Origin: an uncultured bacterium
GTDB taxonomy: Bacteria > Bacillota > Clostridia > Christensenellales > QALW01
Assembly (NCBI GenBank): GCA_905214315.1
Contig: CAJMLN010000002.1
Location: 17,642 to 81,641 of the forward strand
DNA length: 64,000 nucleotides
Direction of reading: 5' to 3'
Positions within the stretch are counted from its first letter, which is position 1; each line of letters starts with the position of its first letter. Below, piece by piece: positions 15,656 through 24,100 of the stretch. Position numbers and translations under genes: made by a program. The notes under the pieces are model-generated. The model saw only the letters and a list, made by a program, of their open reading frames with translations, searched no databases and had not been told where the DNA came from.

Positions 15656-17140
15656 TTAAAGGAAGAAGCACTCTGTATCGATTTTACCGTAATAGGTGCG
15701 GTTTTTGCCCGCCCAGCAGGTATAGCGCACCGATTCGGAACAAAAATACAGGCTGTTGCCCACGGGCTTGATGCCCATGTATGCCTCAATGGCCGCGTAC
15801 AGGTTGCTGGTGGAATAGGTTTCCACATCCAGGGTACTGTTGGCAGTGGAGAATTGGTTGGGGGAGAAGATGATCTCCCGAACCGAGGCCCCCGTACGCT
15901 GCACGCGGTTCATAATAACGCTGCCTACGGCCAGCTGACATTTATACGAACGGCCGCCGACCTCGCGTTTAATGATTTTCGCCATTAGCTTTACTTCGTT
16001 CATCTGCGCTTCGGAGAGCGTTTCCATGGCTTGGTTGATCAGGCTCATATTGGCCGAATTATAGCCGCTTGCCACCGAGGATGAGCCTGTATTCTTTGCC
16101 GAGAGCGCCGCGGTGATTTTGGACTGCGTTTTGCTGCCCACAATGCCGTCGGCGGAAAGGGAATTGGCCTTCTGGAAAGCGATGACCGCGTTTTTTGTGG
16201 CAGTATCAAAGCTGCCCGACGCGCTGCCGGAATAATAGCCTAATTTTTTCAGGTTGTTCTGCAGGGTTTTAACGGCCGAGCCGGAATCGCCGTAGCGCAG
16301 CGTGCCGGGCTTGGCGATGGATTCAGCCGTGCCGGATGCGGAGGAATCCGCCGTACCGGAGGCGCTGGTCTTGGCCGAAGCGGAATTCAGCGCTGCGATG
16401 GTCAGCTCGGCTACGGTGCCGGTTTGGCTGATGCGGTTGTTCTTTTGAAAGCTTTTTACCGCCGCCACCGTGATAGACCCGTAATAGCCGGTTACATGCT
16501 TGCTTTGCAGATATCCCAGCTCATACAGCCGCTGCTGCAGAGCCTTTACGCCGGCGTCCTCGTCGCCGCTGCGGTATACGCGCGAAGCGTCTATTTTGGT
16601 AATATTGAGCAGGGAATTGATTTTTTCAATCGTCAGCTTGGCGGCCACGCCGGTCTGGCTGATGCCGTTATCCTTCTGGAAGCTCTTTACCGCTTCTTCA
16701 GTAAGGGGACCGAAATACCCGGTTACGTGTTCTTCTTTTAAATAGCCCATTTCAAACAGCGCCTGCTGCAGGGCCTTTACGCCGCTGTTTTCGTCGCCGC
16801 TGCGGTAAACTTTTTCCGCGTCCAGCTTCTCCGGCTGCAGGAACATGGCCTCAACCGTCAGCTCCGCTACCATACCCGTTTGTGAAATGCCGTTGGCCTT
16901 CTGATACGCCTTTACGGCGTCCTCGGTGTTGGGTCCGAAAAACCCGGTGACGTACTTTTCTTCCAAAAATCCGCCGTCAGCCAGAGCCGCCTGCACCTCA
17001 ATCACTTCCGCGCCCTTGCTGCCCAGCTTTAATACCGATGTGGGTACCGCAAGAACGGAAAGCACGGTGACCGGCAGGATTGCCGCAAGCACCAGTATCG
17101 TATGTAAAATAAGCTTTTGTGCTCGTTTTAAATCGATCAT
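15656..17140 (-). CDS. SleB/CwlJ-type cell wall hydrolase with four peptidoglycan-binding repeats
   Basis: This 494-residue protein has a signal anchor at about residues 10-32. Four PG_binding_1 repeats follow at about 38-98, 111-171, 188-248 and 281-343, with recurring VKALQQ.L...GY, VTGYFGP.T..AVK.FQK and NGISQTG motifs. A Ser/Ala/Thr-rich linker (about 252-278) separates repeats 3 and 4. The C-terminal Hydrolase_2 (SleB) domain (about 381-494) contains LMAKIIKREVGGRSYKCQLA and VGSVIMNRVQ, with Glu393 at the expected catalytic position. SleB enzymes are lytic transglycosylases acting on spore cortex muramic-delta-lactam peptidoglycan. Most SleB proteins carry a single binding repeat, so four is unusual. 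The ATG at 17140 has an AAGGAGG site. Confidence 0.9.
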   Translation of the reverse strand: MIDLKRAQKLILHTILVLAAILPVTVLSVLAVPTSVLKLGSKGAEVIEVQAALADGGFLEEKYVTGFFGPNTEDAVKAYQKANGISQTGMVAELTVEAMFLQPEKLDAEKVYRSGDENSGVKALQQALFEMGYLKEEHVTGYFGPLTEEAVKSFQKDNGISQTGVAAKLTIEKINSLLNITKIDASRVYRSGDEDAGVKALQQRLYELGYLQSKHVTGYYGSITVAAVKSFQKNNRISQTGTVAELTIAALNSASAKTSASGTADSSASGTAESIAKPGTLRYGDSGSAVKTLQNNLKKLGYYSGSASGSFDTATKNAVIAFQKANSLSADGIVGSKTQSKITAALSAKNTGSSSVASGYNSANMSLINQAMETLSEAQMNEVKLMAKIIKREVGGRSYKCQLAVGSVIMNRVQRTGASVREIIFSPNQFSTANSTLDVETYSTSNLYAAIEAYMGIKPVGNSLYFCSESVRYTCWAGKNRTYYGKIDTECFFL

Positions 17141-17160
17141 ATTTTACCTCCTTCTGCCAG

Positions 17161-17212
17161 GTTACAAAGCAATTATATCATGTTTGAATTAGAAATGCAA
17201 CACTTTTGTAAC
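17161..17212. promoter_or_regulatory. Promoter of the SleB-like gene, flanked by an inverted repeat
   Basis: On the minus strand, -35 TTGCAT (17200-17195) and a perfect -10 TATAAT (17177-17172) have a 17-bp spacer. GTTACAAAG (17161-17169) and CTTTTGTAAC (17203-17212) form an inverted repeat, with one extra T in the right arm, that brackets the whole promoter. A repressor could bind there; this is only a suggestion. Confidence 0.6.
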
Positions 17213-17412
17213 AATTGGACCGGGCGCGGCAAAACCAACACCTCTTATATAGGTATATGCCGCAGGAAATGTTTTATGATACCCCCAATATCTGGTAGAA
17301 AAAATTTTTTGATTTTTTATCTGCACGGCGTGCCGTTTTTCTGCAAAACAGAAATCGTTCCCGGAAAAGAACAATACACCGCGGACATTTTCTTCCGCAA
17401 AAAAATAACTGT

Positions 17413-17440
17413 TTGCAAAAAGGCTATTTTATAATATAAT
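17413..17440 (+). promoter_or_regulatory. Promoter of surface protein B
   Basis: -35 TTGCAA (17413-17418) and -10 TATAAT (17435-17440) have a 16-bp spacer. The start codon is about 34 nt downstream of the -10 and follows an AGGAGG site. Confidence 0.65.
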
Positions 17441-17473
17441 ACAGTTTAAGCTTTTAAACAGGAGGATCATAGT

Positions 17474-19057
17474 ATGAAGACAAAGACAAAATGGCTTTGC
17501 CTGCTTTTAACCGTATGCATGGCGGTATCAGGGCTGCTGCTTTCGGTACAGGCGGTGCCGGAAGCTGAGGTGCGCTACAGCAGGGACGGCGGCGCTACCT
17601 GGACAAACAGCACGCTGACCGATGCAATTTGGAATAACCTGATGCAGGATAACGTAATCATTGAGCTGCTTAAGAATGTAACGCTTGACGATGGCTATGG
17701 AATGACCTGCGGCGGCCCGAACAAAACGCTGACGATTGACGGCAAGGGCTTTACCGTTAAGCGCGGGGAAAATACCTCCGTTTTTTATACGATCGATCAG
17801 GCGGGCGCTACCGTTATTTTAAAAGACATTACCTTTGACGGCGGCGCGGTTTGGAACGGAGAGGATCCCGCTTCGCGTACCGATGCCACCGGTGCCCTGG
17901 GGGGCAACTGTTACTTTTTCACTGTTTCCGGCGGCGCCTCTCTGATTCTGGAGGACGGAGCGGTCCTTCAAAACAATAACCTGGGCAATGCTTTTTATGG
18001 TGCGGCCGTCAATCTGGATGCCGGCGGCAAGCTGACGATGAAGCCCGGCGCGGCGATTTGCAACAACGCGGCGCAGACGGGGGGAGCCGTATGCCTTGAC
18101 GCGGGCGCGTCCTTTTTGATGGAGGGCGGCAGTATTTCCGGAAATTACGCCTATAACGGCGGCGGCGCAGTTTTTGCCGGGGGAAGCTTTACAATGAAGA
18201 ACGGCGAGATCTGCGGCAACGCTTCGGGCAATAACGGCGGCGGCGTATGCGTATCCGGCGGCAGCTTTACCCTTGAAAACGGAAAAATCCATGAGAACAA
18301 AAGCAATGTGGGCGGCGGCGGTGTAACGCTTCTGTCCCAGGGCTCGTCCGCGCTGCTGCAGGGCGGCGAAATTTCCGGCAATACGATCGACGGCACGATG
18401 GGCGGCGGTATTTTGGTGAATAACGGCACCCTTTCGGTGAAAGGTACGGCGGTGGTAAGCGGAAATAAGGCAAAAGAGAATGCCGTCAGCAATATTTATT
18501 TAGGGGAGGGCAAAACCATTACGGTTGCCGGTGTCCTCGAAGACGGCGCGCAGATGGGGATTACCATGAAAACGCCGGGTGTCTTTACCGCCGGCTGGAG
18601 TGCCTACCAGGCGGAGACAGTGAAGCTTTCGGATTTTTTCAGCAGTGATAACAGCACGTACGGAGTTTGGAAGACCGCCGAGGGTGAAGCGGCTTTGCAT
18701 GAGCATCAAACAGAGCTGCGCAATGATCGAAAGGAAACCTGCGGGGCGGACGGCTATACCGGGGATGCGGTATGCACCCTGTGCGGAGAGGTTATAACGT
18801 CCGGCAGCAAAATCCCCGCCGCGGGGGCGCACAGCTTTGGCCAGTGGCAAACGGTAAAAGAAGCTACGGCAGCAGAAGCAGGCCTTCAGGAGCGCGTTTG
18901 TTCGGTATGCGGTGCCAAAGAGACGGCGGAAATTCCGCAGAAGGCAGACAGCACGCAGTCCGGCGATGTCGGCTCTGTGTGGATGCTGGCAGTACTTGGC
19001 GGCAGCGTTCTTCTGGCGGGCGCGCTTGCAGGGCGCAAAAGAAAAAGGGCGCTGTAA
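17474..19057 (+). CDS. Secreted cell-surface protein with beta-helix-like repeats (surface protein B)
   Basis: This 527-residue protein has a signal peptide (about 1-27, cleavage after VQA). Residues about 90-380 are a run of short glycine-rich repeats such as GGAVCLDAGASFLMEGGSI, NNGGGVCVSGGSFTL and GGGILVNNGTLSV. They are typical of right-handed parallel beta-helices of the polymorphic or adhesin type. Two Cys/His blocks follow (VCTLCGE and VCSVCGAKE) with the pattern AHSFGQWQTVKEAT. The end is STQSGDVGS, a hydrophobic helix and RKRKRAL. This is the same anchor layout as in surface proteins A and C. It is predicted to be displayed on the cell envelope; the binding partner is unknown. It is monocistronic. 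Confidence 0.85.
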   Translation: MKTKTKWLCLLLTVCMAVSGLLLSVQAVPEAEVRYSRDGGATWTNSTLTDAIWNNLMQDNVIIELLKNVTLDDGYGMTCGGPNKTLTIDGKGFTVKRGENTSVFYTIDQAGATVILKDITFDGGAVWNGEDPASRTDATGALGGNCYFFTVSGGASLILEDGAVLQNNNLGNAFYGAAVNLDAGGKLTMKPGAAICNNAAQTGGAVCLDAGASFLMEGGSISGNYAYNGGGAVFAGGSFTMKNGEICGNASGNNGGGVCVSGGSFTLENGKIHENKSNVGGGGVTLLSQGSSALLQGGEISGNTIDGTMGGGILVNNGTLSVKGTAVVSGNKAKENAVSNIYLGEGKTITVAGVLEDGAQMGITMKTPGVFTAGWSAYQAETVKLSDFFSSDNSTYGVWKTAEGEAALHEHQTELRNDRKETCGADGYTGDAVCTLCGEVITSGSKIPAAGAHSFGQWQTVKEATAAEAGLQERVCSVCGAKETAEIPQKADSTQSGDVGSVWMLAVLGGSVLLAGALAGRKRKRAL

Positions 19058-19084
19058 ACAAATTTAACTTTTTTAAATATCAGT

Positions 19085-19116
19085 AAGGGGAAGGGCGAAT
19101 TTGTCCTTCCCCTTTT
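19085..19116 (+). terminator. Terminator of surface protein B
   Basis: A 10-bp perfect stem (AAGGGGAAGG with CCTTCCCCTT, 10-nt loop) ends in TTTT. Confidence 0.8.
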
Positions 19117-19173
19117 GAACCGTATTTTTGTTTGGCGGGGTGATAGAAAACCCTTTTATTTTTACGTTATTTT

Positions 19174-19182
19174 TGATATAAT
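19174..19182 (+). promoter_or_regulatory. Extended -10 promoter upstream of ylqF
   Basis: TGATATAAT (19174-19182) is an extended -10 element with a perfect TATAAT. The -35 region (TTTTAT at 19154-19159) is poor. It probably drives ylqF-rnhB-yraN and possibly the genes beyond. Confidence 0.5.
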
Positions 19183-19318
19183 ACTGATAAGTTTTATATT
19201 TTTACAAGAGGGCCTGACCGGAAAAATATGCAGCGGTCCTCCGGCGGAAGCCATATCGGGCACCGCGGGGACGTGTACCGGTACGCCTCAAAACCATAAC
19301 AGAAAAGGAACGACGAAA

Positions 19319-20176
19319 ATGCAGAGCAAGCAAACGGAACAGGGACCCCGCAGCATTCAGTGGTATCCCGGGCATATGGCCGCCGCCAAGCGCATGATGG
19401 AGGAAAACCTGAAGCTGGTGGATCTGATTCTGGAGCTGCGCGACGCCCGAATTCCCCATGCCAGCGCCAACCCGGATATCGGGAATTTTTCCAAGCCCAG
19501 GCTGATTTTATTAAATAAAAGCGATATGGCCGACGCCCGCAGGACCGCGCGCTGGCTGGCCTGGTTTCAGGCGCAGGGACAGCCCGCCCTGGCGATTACC
19601 GCCCGGCAGAAGCAGACGGAGGTGTTTGCTTTCATCGATCGCCTCTGCGCCGAAAAAATGGCTTATTTTCAGGCCAGGGGCGTAAAAAAGAATCCGCGCG
19701 TGCTGGTGGCGGGTATTCCCAACACGGGCAAATCCACGCTGATTAACTCCCTTTGCGGCGCGGCAAGGGCAAAAACGGGGGACAGGCCCGGCGTAACGCG
19801 CGGCAAGCAGTGGATCAAGGCCCGCAATATCGAGCTGCTGGACACCCCCGGCCTGCTCTGGCCCCGCTTTGACGATCAGCAGTGCGCCCGGCGTATGGCG
19901 TTTACCGGCGCGGTGAACGACGAGGTCATGGATCTGGGCGAGCTGGCGCTGAGCCTGATCGATACCCTGCGTCAGGCTTACCCGGACGCTCTGCCCGCGC
20001 GGTACGGCATCACCCCCGGTGAGCAGGCGATCGATGATTTTGACGCCATCTGCCGCCGGCGCGGTTTTCTGCTGAAAAACAGCGAAGCAGACTATGACCG
20101 CGGGGCGCGCGTATTATTAGATGAATTCCGCGGCGGAAAGTTAGGCCGCATAACACTGGAGGAGCCCAATGACTGA
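19319..20176 (+). CDS. ylqF: Ribosome biogenesis GTPase YlqF (RbgA)
   Basis: RbgA promotes a late step of 50S subunit assembly. The 285-residue product has the circularly permuted GTPase order: G4 NKSD (66-69), then G1 GIPNTGKST (132-140), then G3 DTPG (175-178). The N-terminal IQWYPGHMAAAKRMM is diagnostic of the family. The ATG at 19319 follows an AAAGGAA site; the in-frame extension to 19115 overlaps the preceding terminator and is rejected. The stop overlaps rnhB by 8 bp, the classical ylqF-rnhB arrangement. Confidence 0.96.
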   Translation: MQSKQTEQGPRSIQWYPGHMAAAKRMMEENLKLVDLILELRDARIPHASANPDIGNFSKPRLILLNKSDMADARRTARWLAWFQAQGQPALAITARQKQTEVFAFIDRLCAEKMAYFQARGVKKNPRVLVAGIPNTGKSTLINSLCGAARAKTGDRPGVTRGKQWIKARNIELLDTPGLLWPRFDDQQCARRMAFTGAVNDEVMDLGELALSLIDTLRQAYPDALPARYGITPGEQAIDDFDAICRRRGFLLKNSEADYDRGARVLLDEFRGGKLGRITLEEPND

Positions 20177-20771
20177 ACTTTGGTCCATAGAGGCGGCCCT
20201 GAAGGCCGAGGGCTTTAGCCGTATTGCCGGCATCGACGAGGCCGGCCGCGGTCCTCTGGCCGGGCCGGTGGCCGCCGCATGCGTGATTCTGGAGGAAAAG
20301 CACATTCCCGCGGGAATCAACGATTCCAAAAAGCTTTCCCCCAAAAAGCGGGAGGCGCTCTTTGATGAAATTATGGAATCAGCCGTTGTCTCCTGCGCGC
20401 TGGTGGAGGAAAAGACGATCGATACCATCAATATCCTGCAGGCCACCAAGCTGGCCATGCGCCGCGCGGCGGAGGGGATGCGGCAAAAGCCGGATTTTAT
20501 CCTGATCGACGGAAACTTTACCGTAGGCGCCTGCGGGCAGGAGCGGGCCGTAATCGGGGGCGACGCCAAAAGCGCGTCGATCGCCGCGGCCTCGATTATC
20601 GCCAAGGTGACGCGGGACCGGCTGATGCTGCGCCTGGACGAGGAATATCCGATGTACGGCTTTGCAAAGCACAAGGGCTACGGCACGCGGGAGCATATCG
20701 AAAACCTTTTAAAATACGGCCCGTGCCCGTATCATCGCCGCAGCTTTTTAAAAAAGATCTATGAACCATAG
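20169..20771 (+). CDS. rnhB: Ribonuclease HII
   Basis: RNase HII cleaves RNA in RNA-DNA hybrids, including single ribonucleotides in DNA. The 200-residue product shows the catalytic GIDEAGRGPLAGP motif with Asp23 and Glu24, NDSKKLSPKKRE, IDGNF and GDAKSASIAAASIIAKVTRD. The C-terminal HKGYGTREH is also typical. It overlaps ylqF upstream (8 bp) and yraN downstream (11 bp), which suggests translational coupling. Confidence 0.97.
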   Translation: MTELWSIEAALKAEGFSRIAGIDEAGRGPLAGPVAAACVILEEKHIPAGINDSKKLSPKKREALFDEIMESAVVSCALVEEKTIDTINILQATKLAMRRAAEGMRQKPDFILIDGNFTVGACGQERAVIGGDAKSASIAAASIIAKVTRDRLMLRLDEEYPMYGFAKHKGYGTREHIENLLKYGPCPYHRRSFLKKIYEP

Positions 20772-21114
20772 GGAAAAGGGCGCGCTGGGTGAGCAGGCGG
20801 CCTGCGCGTATCTGAAAAAACAGGGCTACGCCATCCTGGAGACCAACTATCACGCCTCCCGTCTGGCGGAGGTGGATATCATTGCCAGGGAAAAGAACAC
20901 GCTGGTGTTTGTGGAGGTAAAGCTGCGTACCGGCACACAATTCGGCCGGGGCCGCGAGGCCGTTACGCCTAAAAAGCAGCATTCCCTGCGCACGGCGGCG
21001 CTGCACTATCTGGCCTGCAGGGGTCTTCGGGAGGTTCCCTGCCGGTTTGACGTAATCGAGCTGTCTCTCTCCGGGGAGACGGCCGATATGGAACATATTA
21101 AAAACGCATTTTAA
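20761..21114 (+). CDS. yraN: YraN family endonuclease-like protein (UPF0102)
   Basis: This 117-residue protein belongs to the restriction-endonuclease-like fold. It has the PD-(D/E)XK-type motif spread over AEVDIIAREKNTLVFVEVKLR and an N-terminal GALGEQAACAYLKKQGYAIL. The biochemical role of the family is not established; association with DNA processing has been proposed. It overlaps rnhB by 11 bp, a neighbourhood conserved in many bacteria. Confidence 0.93.
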   Translation: MNHREKGALGEQAACAYLKKQGYAILETNYHASRLAEVDIIAREKNTLVFVEVKLRTGTQFGRGREAVTPKKQHSLRTAALHYLACRGLREVPCRFDVIELSLSGETADMEHIKNAF

Positions 21115-21126
21115 AGGACGGATTGC

Positions 21127-24100
21127 ATGAAAAGACGTATTGCGCTTATTTTGGTGCTGCTGCTGTTCTGCGGCTGCGCGAATGATCAGCCCCGGCAGGA
21201 GCTGAACGAGAATCTATTGCAGAATCCGGGCTTCGAGAGTGAAACCGGTATCGATATCACCGGCTGGCAGCTGGACCGGTACGATTCCTCGGAGCCGGTG
21301 GAGAATTACCGCGTAATCGCCGCGCAGGACGCGCCGCAGGGGGAAAATGCGCTGGCCATTACCAGCACCTCCTACAACGATGTGCGCCTGACGCAAACGG
21401 TTGCGGTTATGCCGTCTTCGTATTACTGCCTTTCGGCTATGGTGAAAACCGGTGAGATTACCCCCCGGGATGCAGATTCCGGTGCAAATATTTCTCTGCT
21501 TCAATCGTATTTTACCAGCGCGTACCTGCAGGGCGATACGGACTGGACAAAGGTTACCGTATACGGCTGTACCGGCGAGGATCTGCGCGAGGTAACCGTT
21601 TGCCTGCGGCTGGGCTTTTACAGCGCCGACTGCAAGGGCGAGGCATTTTTTGACGACGTTTCCTTTATCCGCATTGAAAAAGATCAGATTCCCGAAGGCG
21701 CCGCGGTGCTCTCCATGGAAAGCTTTTCCTTTGATTCTGTAAAAGAGGAGGACGCAAGGACGCCCGATGGAATCGGCGGCGCTGCTGCGCTGCGGGGAAT
21801 TTTATATTTTGTGGTTTTAACCGCGTTTGCCGTGCTGCTGCTGAAAAAACAATGGGCCGAAAAGCTGCCTGCCTGGGCGTTTGCGGCGCTGCTGGGGGTG
21901 GCGCTGGTCATCAGGCTGATCTGCTCCCTTACCTATTACGGCTTTACGGTGGACGTAAACTGCTTTGCGGCATGGGGCTCCAAAATGGCCTCGGCCGGCC
22001 CTGCGGGCTTTTATTCCAAGGACTATTTCTGCGATTATCCGCCGCTGTACATGTTTGTGCTGGGGATTCTCTCGGCCATAGGCTCGGCGTTTGACCTTTC
22101 ACTGAACCAGGGCGCAGGCGTGCTTCTGCTGAAGCTGCCGGCTATGCTGTGCGATATTCTCTCGGCGCTGGTGCTTTATAAAATCGTAAAAAGACACGCC
22201 GGCCGCGGAGCCGCCGTTGCGGTGGCTCTGCTGTATGCGTTCAACCCGGCGGCCATCCTGAACAGCGCCCTGTGGGGGCAGGTAGACTCTGTTTTAGTTC
22301 TTTTGATGCTGCTGGCATTCTATCTGGTGGAAAGCGACCGCTTTGGCTGGGGCGTGCTGGTATTTTTTGCCGGACTTTTGGCCAAGCCCCAGGCGGTACT
22401 CTTCGGGCCGGTCATGCTCTTTGCGGCCGTGCGGGAAATGACGGTGCTCATCCGGGCGTTCCGGGCCGGGAACCGCCGCGAAGGTATCCGCCGGCTGCTT
22501 TGGGGCTGGGGCTCGGTGCTGGTCTGCGTTCTGGTGTTCCTGCTGTTTTCGGTTTGGATGAAGAATGGCCAAAGCCCGGATTGGCTTTGGAATAAATATA
22601 TGGAAACGCTCGGCTCCTACAACTACGCCACGCTCAATTCCTTTGGCTTTATGGGCCTGATCGGCGGACAGTGGGCGCCGGCGGAGAATATCAGCGCGCT
22701 GGGTATTTCCTATTCCCTTCTGGGCACGCTGCTGTTGGCGGCGGTGCTGCTCTATGCGCTGGGGCTGTTCCTGTGGCGGCTGGCAAAGGACAAAGGCTCT
22801 CTTTCCCCCAGCTGGTTCTGGCTGTTTGCCGCGCTGATTGCAGCGGGCGCGGTCACCTTCAGCACCCGCACGCACGAGCGGTATATGTTCCCCGTGGCGG
22901 CGTTTTTGCTGGCGTCCTTCGCCTGCTTTCATGATTTCCGCCTGCTGGCACTGGGCGGCGGCTTTGCCCTTTGCAATTTCGTCAATACGGCCAGTGTGCT
23001 GTATATTTATGAGAAATTGGGCGTCTATATGGACGCCGACAGTCCGCTGATGCTGATCGGTTCGCTGATAACGGTCGTGCTGTTTTTGATATTGGCCGTG
23101 GTGGCGGCGGATTTGACCAGAAACGGCGTAAAACAGAGAAAGGAAATGTCTATGAATCAGCCTGTTAAGCCTGAAAAGGATTTTCGCCTGCGGAACCTGC
23201 TGCGGCGCAGGGAGTCCCGTCTGCCGAAGGTAAAACCGCGGGATGCGCTGCTTTGCGGTGCGATTACCGTGCTGTACGCGCTCCTGGCATTTACAAATTT
23301 GGGAAATACGGATTCCCCCCAAACCTATTGGTATCCTTCTAACCACACCTACTATACCGTGGCGGATTTGGGGCAGGAGCAGTCGGTGGATGAGATCTGG
23401 TATAACGCGGCTGCCGCATCCGGTTCCTTTTCCCTTTCGTATTCCTCCGACGGGCAGCAGTATACCCCTTTGACTACCGTACGCCTGCGCCCGAACGATG
23501 TGGATACCTGGAGCGCCGCCCTGCGGCAGGAATTTTCCGCCCGATATATCAAAGTAGAGACGACAGTTGCCGGTACCAGTTTGAATGAGCTGGCCATCGT
23601 AAACGACGGCGTACTGCTTCCGGCAGAAGAGGCTGTGTCCTGGACCGCCCCCGTGGATGCGCAGACGGCTGCCTTCAGCAATCTGTTCGACTGCCCCGAA
23701 AGCTTTTCCCAGGATCTGCTGCATACCGTGCCGGAGACCGTCTGGACAAGCGGAAGCACCTATGTCCTTACCCTGAAGGAGCCGGCTGATATCAGCAGTA
23801 TTTACGGTTTTGTGGACCAGGGCAATCCGTATGCGTCGGTAACTCTTCAGGCATACAGCGAGGAAACGCTGGAATGGGTGGATTTTGCCGTAATTCCCGG
23901 GGGGAATGCATATGCCTGGGTGGAAGCGAATAAAGTTTTACTGGACGAGGCGTTTTTGATTGACCGCCTGCGCCTTGTAAGTATGGAAGGGCAGATAACC
24001 CTTGGCGAGCTGGTATTGCTGGATCAAGGCGGCCGGGTGCTTGAAATAGAAAGCATTTGTGACGAGGCCGGCGCCGTGTGCGCTCCGGAGGCGGCGATAT

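Noticed and set aside
22294..23724. Minus-strand open frame of 476 codons inside the glycosyltransferase gene
   Set aside because: It is a shadow of a GC-rich gene; the composition (Gln/His/Arg rich) is that of antisense translation.
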